Origin: Spirochaetota bacterium
GTDB lineage: Bacteria > Spirochaetota > UBA12135 > COTS27 > JAFLEE01
Length of the DNA: 64,000 nt
Assembly: GCA_017302015.1 (NCBI GenBank)
Contig: JAFLEE010000002.1
Location: 98,195 to 162,194 of the forward strand
Direction: 5' to 3'
Below are positions 61,448 through 64,000 of the stretch, one piece after another; the stretch's first letter is position 1; every line of letters begins with the position of its first letter. The notes beneath the pieces are model-generated. The model had not been told where the DNA came from. It made no database searches and saw only the letters and a program-made list of their open reading frames with translations. Made by a program: the position numbers and the translations under genes.

Positions 61448-64000
61448 CGAATGAGGCCCGTGATGAAGGGGGAGAGCATGCTTTCGTGCCGCGGGAGGAT
61501 GCGCACCGCGTAGCCGTAGCGCCCGCCGCGCTGGCAGAGGACGCTGGCGGAATACGCGCGCAGGCCGTCGGCCTCGGCGCCGGGGACCATGGGCGTGCGG
61601 TAGCCCCCCTCCACCTGGTTGTCCTTGTTCGTGGGCCCGTGGTAAACCTCCACGAGGACCGACTCGGGCGCGAGCCCGCCGAGGTCGATGCGGGCGTGGA
61701 TCTGCACGTTGCTGCCCGCGCGGATCTCGTCGCCGGTATGGTCGTGGATGTCGACGACGCGCACGCGGTCCCACGCCTCGCGCACGCCGGCGAGCCAGGC
61801 GGCGTAGGCCTTGATGCGCGCGTAGCCGTCCCGGGCGACGGCCTGGTGGTTGGCGATGCCCTTCTCGTAGAAGAAGCGGGTGTACTCGATGAGCATGCGG
61901 TGGGTATTGAACTGCATGCCGTGCTTGCGGATGGAGGCCTGCATCATCTTCACCCAGCCCTCGGGCGTGCCCTTCTCGCTGCGGCCGTAGAAGAGGGGCA
62001 CGATGGATTGCTCGATGGTGCGGTAGAGCAGGTCGCCCTCCACGTCGTCCTGGTAGGCCGGGTCCTCGTACTCCTCGCCGGTGCCGATGGCCCACCCGGT
62101 GTCGGGGCTATAGCCCTCGTCCCACCAGCCGTCGAGGATCGAGAAATTGAGCACGCCGTTGACGGCGGCCTTCATCCCCGAGGTGCCGGAGGCCTCCAGG
62201 GGCCGGCGCGGGTTATTGAGCCAGACGTCGACCCCCTGCACGAGGTAGCGGGCCACGCGCAGGTCGTAATTCTCGAGGAACACGATGCGGTCTTGGCACT
62301 TGTAGCGCACGGCGAAATTGTAGATCTGCTTGATGACGTCTTTGCCCAGGTTGTCGGCCGGGTGGGCCTTGCCGGCGATGATGAACTGGATGGGCCGCTC
62401 GGGGTGCTTGAGCAGGGCGAGCAGGCGCTCGGGGTTCTTCAGGAACAGGTAGCCGCGCTTGTAGGTGGCGAAGCGGCGGGCGAAGCCGATGGTGAGGATG
62501 TCGGGGTCGAGCATCTGCTCGGCCATGGCGATCTCGGCGGGGCGCGCCCACTTCTTCTGCAATTGGGATTTCATGCGCTCGCGCGCCATGGAGACGAGGA
62601 TCTTGCGCCGCTCCTGGTGCATCGCCCAGAGTTCGTCGGCGGGCACGCGGTCGATGACCTCCCAATCGGCGGGATTGGCGAGGTCGCCGTCGAAGAAGGC
62701 GGGCTCTTGGGGCTTCGGCGCGCCCTGGTACTTGGTGAAGAGGCGCTTGAGCTGGGGCGAGATCCAGGTGCTCGTGTGGACCCCGTTGGTCACGCTGCCG
62801 ATGGGCACCTCCCCCGCGGGGAGGTCCTTGAAGAGGTTGCGCCACATGTGGCGGGAGACGTGGCCGTGGAGCTTCGCCACCCCGTTGGCGTAGGCGGTGT
62901 TCTTGAGGGCGAGCACCGTCATGCAGAACTCCTCGTGGGCGTTCTCGGCGTACTCGCGGCCCATGGCCATGAACTGGTTCCAATCCAGCCCGAGGTCCTT
63001 CGCCGTGTGCTCGAAATAGCGGCGCAGGAGGTCGGGGTGGAAGCGCTCGTTGCCCGCGGGCACCGGGGTGTGGGTGGTGAAGAGGCTCGTGGCGCGGATG
63101 ACCTCGCCGGCCTCCTGGAGGCTGAGCCCGTCCTCCTTCATGAGGCGGCGGTAGCGCTCGAGGATCAGGAAGGCCGAATGCCCCTCGTTGATGTGGCAGA
63201 TCTCGGGCTCGATGCCGAGGCGGCGCAGGGCCTTCATGCCGCCCATGCCGAGGAGGATCTCCTGGCGGATGCGCACGTCGCGGTCGGAATCGTAGAGCTT
63301 GATGGTGATGGCCTGGTGGCGGGGATCGTTCTTCTCGATGCTCGTGTCGAGGAGGTAGAGGGGAACGCGCCCCACCGCTACCTCCCAGATGTGGAAGTAA
63401 ACGGTCTCGTCGCCCATGGGGATGCTCTCGAGGATGGGTTGGCCCGCCTCGTCCTTGAGGAGCTTCACCGGCATGTTGTACCAGGTGTTCTCGAGGTAGC
63501 TTTCCTGCTGGTAGCCCTCCATGTTGAGGTACTGCTGGAAATACCCCGTGCGGTAGAGCAGCCCCACGCCGCAGAGGGGGATGCCGAGGTCGCTGGCGCT
63601 CTTCAGGTGGTCGCCGGAGAGCACCCCGAGGCCGCCGCTATAGACGGGAAGGCTCTCGTGGATGCCGTACTCGCAGGAAAAATAGGCGACCTTGGGCTTG
63701 TCCGCCTTGCCGTAATGCTTCTCCCACCAGGTTGCGGCGGCGAGGTACTGCTTGTAGCGGCCGTAGACCGATTCGAGGTCGGCCATATAGCGGCTATCGC
63801 AGGAGACCTCCTCCAGGCGCTCCTGGGGGATGAGACTCAGCATGAGGAGGGGGTTCTCGTTGGCCTCCTCCCAGAGTTTGCGGCTGAGTTGGCTGTAGAG
63901 CCAGGTGGCCTCCCAGTTCCAGGAGAACCACATGTTGTAGGCCATCTCCAGCAAGGGGGCCAGTTTTTCGGGGGCGGCGGGGAGGACGGTGAAGGATTTG
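61438..64000 (-). CDS. Alpha-glucan (glycogen) phosphorylase, 5' end outside window
   Basis: A GT35 phosphorylase of the short DUF3417-containing type. The frame stays open to 64000 beyond the first visible ATG at 63954 (residues FTVLPAAPEKLAPLLE precede it), so the N-terminus is cut off. It releases glucose-1-phosphate from glycogen or maltodextrin. Key segments are YSGGLGVLSGDHLKSASD, NEGHSAFLILER, VTNGVHTSTWISP, and the pyridoxal-phosphate lysine in SGTSGMKAAVNGV. The C-terminal ~100 residues are an extra beta domain. Its stop overlaps the downstream GH13 start. Confidence 0.92.
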   Translation of the reverse strand, partial: KSFTVLPAAPEKLAPLLEMAYNMWFSWNWEATWLYSQLSRKLWEEANENPLLMLSLIPQERLEEVSCDSRYMADLESVYGRYKQYLAAATWWEKHYGKADKPKVAYFSCEYGIHESLPVYSGGLGVLSGDHLKSASDLGIPLCGVGLLYRTGYFQQYLNMEGYQQESYLENTWYNMPVKLLKDEAGQPILESIPMGDETVYFHIWEVAVGRVPLYLLDTSIEKNDPRHQAITIKLYDSDRDVRIRQEILLGMGGMKALRRLGIEPEICHINEGHSAFLILERYRRLMKEDGLSLQEAGEVIRATSLFTTHTPVPAGNERFHPDLLRRYFEHTAKDLGLDWNQFMAMGREYAENAHEEFCMTVLALKNTAYANGVAKLHGHVSRHMWRNLFKDLPAGEVPIGSVTNGVHTSTWISPQLKRLFTKYQGAPKPQEPAFFDGDLANPADWEVIDRVPADELWAMHQERRKILVSMARERMKSQLQKKWARPAEIAMAEQMLDPDILTIGFARRFATYKRGYLFLKNPERLLALLKHPERPIQFIIAGKAHPADNLGKDVIKQIYNFAVRYKCQDRIVFLENYDLRVARYLVQGVDVWLNNPRRPLEASGTSGMKAAVNGVLNFSILDGWWDEGYSPDTGWAIGTGEEYEDPAYQDDVEGDLLYRTIEQSIVPLFYGRSEKGTPEGWVKMMQASIRKHGMQFNTHRMLIEYTRFFYEKGIANHQAVARDGYARIKAYAAWLAGVREAWDRVRVVDIHDHTGDEIRAGSNVQIHARIDLGGLAPESVLVEVYHGPTNKDNQVEGGYRTPMVPGAEADGLRAYSASVLCQRGGRYGYAVRILPRHESMLSPFITGLIRWN

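Noticed and set aside
61448..62095. A longer N-terminus for the GH13 enzyme
   Set aside because: The extra stretch is Arg/Pro-rich, typical of an antisense or shifted reading of a high-GC gene, and lies wholly inside the phosphorylase gene.

Overview
This 64 kb window is GC-rich, densely coding bacterial chromosome and contains no insertion sequence, phage or CRISPR array that I can recognise. The organism is a motile, outer-membrane-bearing (diderm) bacterium. It encodes MotA/MotB stator proteins, CMP-Kdo synthetase and Kdo transferase for LPS, OmpA-type envelope proteins and a DsbD relay. Several families point towards Spirochaetota, possibly an LPS-containing lineage: a FlgD-like/OmpA envelope protein, TPR proteins with a C-terminal nuclease-like fold, a Maf/MptE-like (DUF115) protein and the shape of the ATP-grasp/TPR cluster. 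That placement is inference. Terpenoid, glycogen and nucleotide genes sit among housekeeping genes.

Layout. 1-1398: truncated motB, then motA. 1402-4132 (minus): secreted TPR protein and DUF4139 protein. 4349-8777: unknown tail-anchored protein, polA (apparently CUG-initiated) and thiamine pyrophosphokinase. 8781-12914 (minus): M16 peptidase and Kdo transferase. 12962-17881: tight four-gene module of ATP-grasp enzyme, membrane protein with a decayed GGDEF-like domain, TPR/nuclease-fold protein and Maf-like DUF115 protein. 17888-23077: alpha/beta hydrolase, two secreted unknowns and rsmA/ksgA. 23254-26814: tRNA-Lys, tRNA-Glu and a squalene-synthase/CrtI/second-synthase terpenoid operon starting 6 nt after the tRNA. 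26847-27946: hisI and a VanY-type peptidase.

28127-33754: rpsB-tsf-frr-uppS-cdsA (no pyrH), a CapA-like protein and a histidine phosphatase. 33860-34654 (minus): secreted beta-propeller. 34871-40758: carA-carB-purF. 40781-44962 (minus): rlmE, a second TPR/nuclease-fold protein and transketolase. 45107-47642: unknown secreted protein, ispF and an SGNH hydrolase. 47716-52410: a 1564-residue Cache/multi-PAS/SpoIIE phosphatase. 52465-54486: UDP-sugar pyrophosphorylase with a histone-like tail. 54554-55801 (minus): FlgD/OmpA protein. 55903-56852: kdsB and a small protein. 56930-59733 (minus): ndk and dsbD. 59765-64000 (minus): GH13 debranching-like enzyme and alpha-glucan phosphorylase, cut by the window end.

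Regulation. Sigma70-type promoters close to TTGACN-17/18-TATAAT are readily visible. Several starts (alpha/beta hydrolase, hisI, kdsB, and nearly the 45107 gene) lie only 5-8 nt behind a -10 hexamer, which predicts leaderless mRNAs; carA has a very short leader without a Shine-Dalgarno. The longest gene-free stretches are about 180-265 bp and no gene-free stretch exceeds 300 bp.
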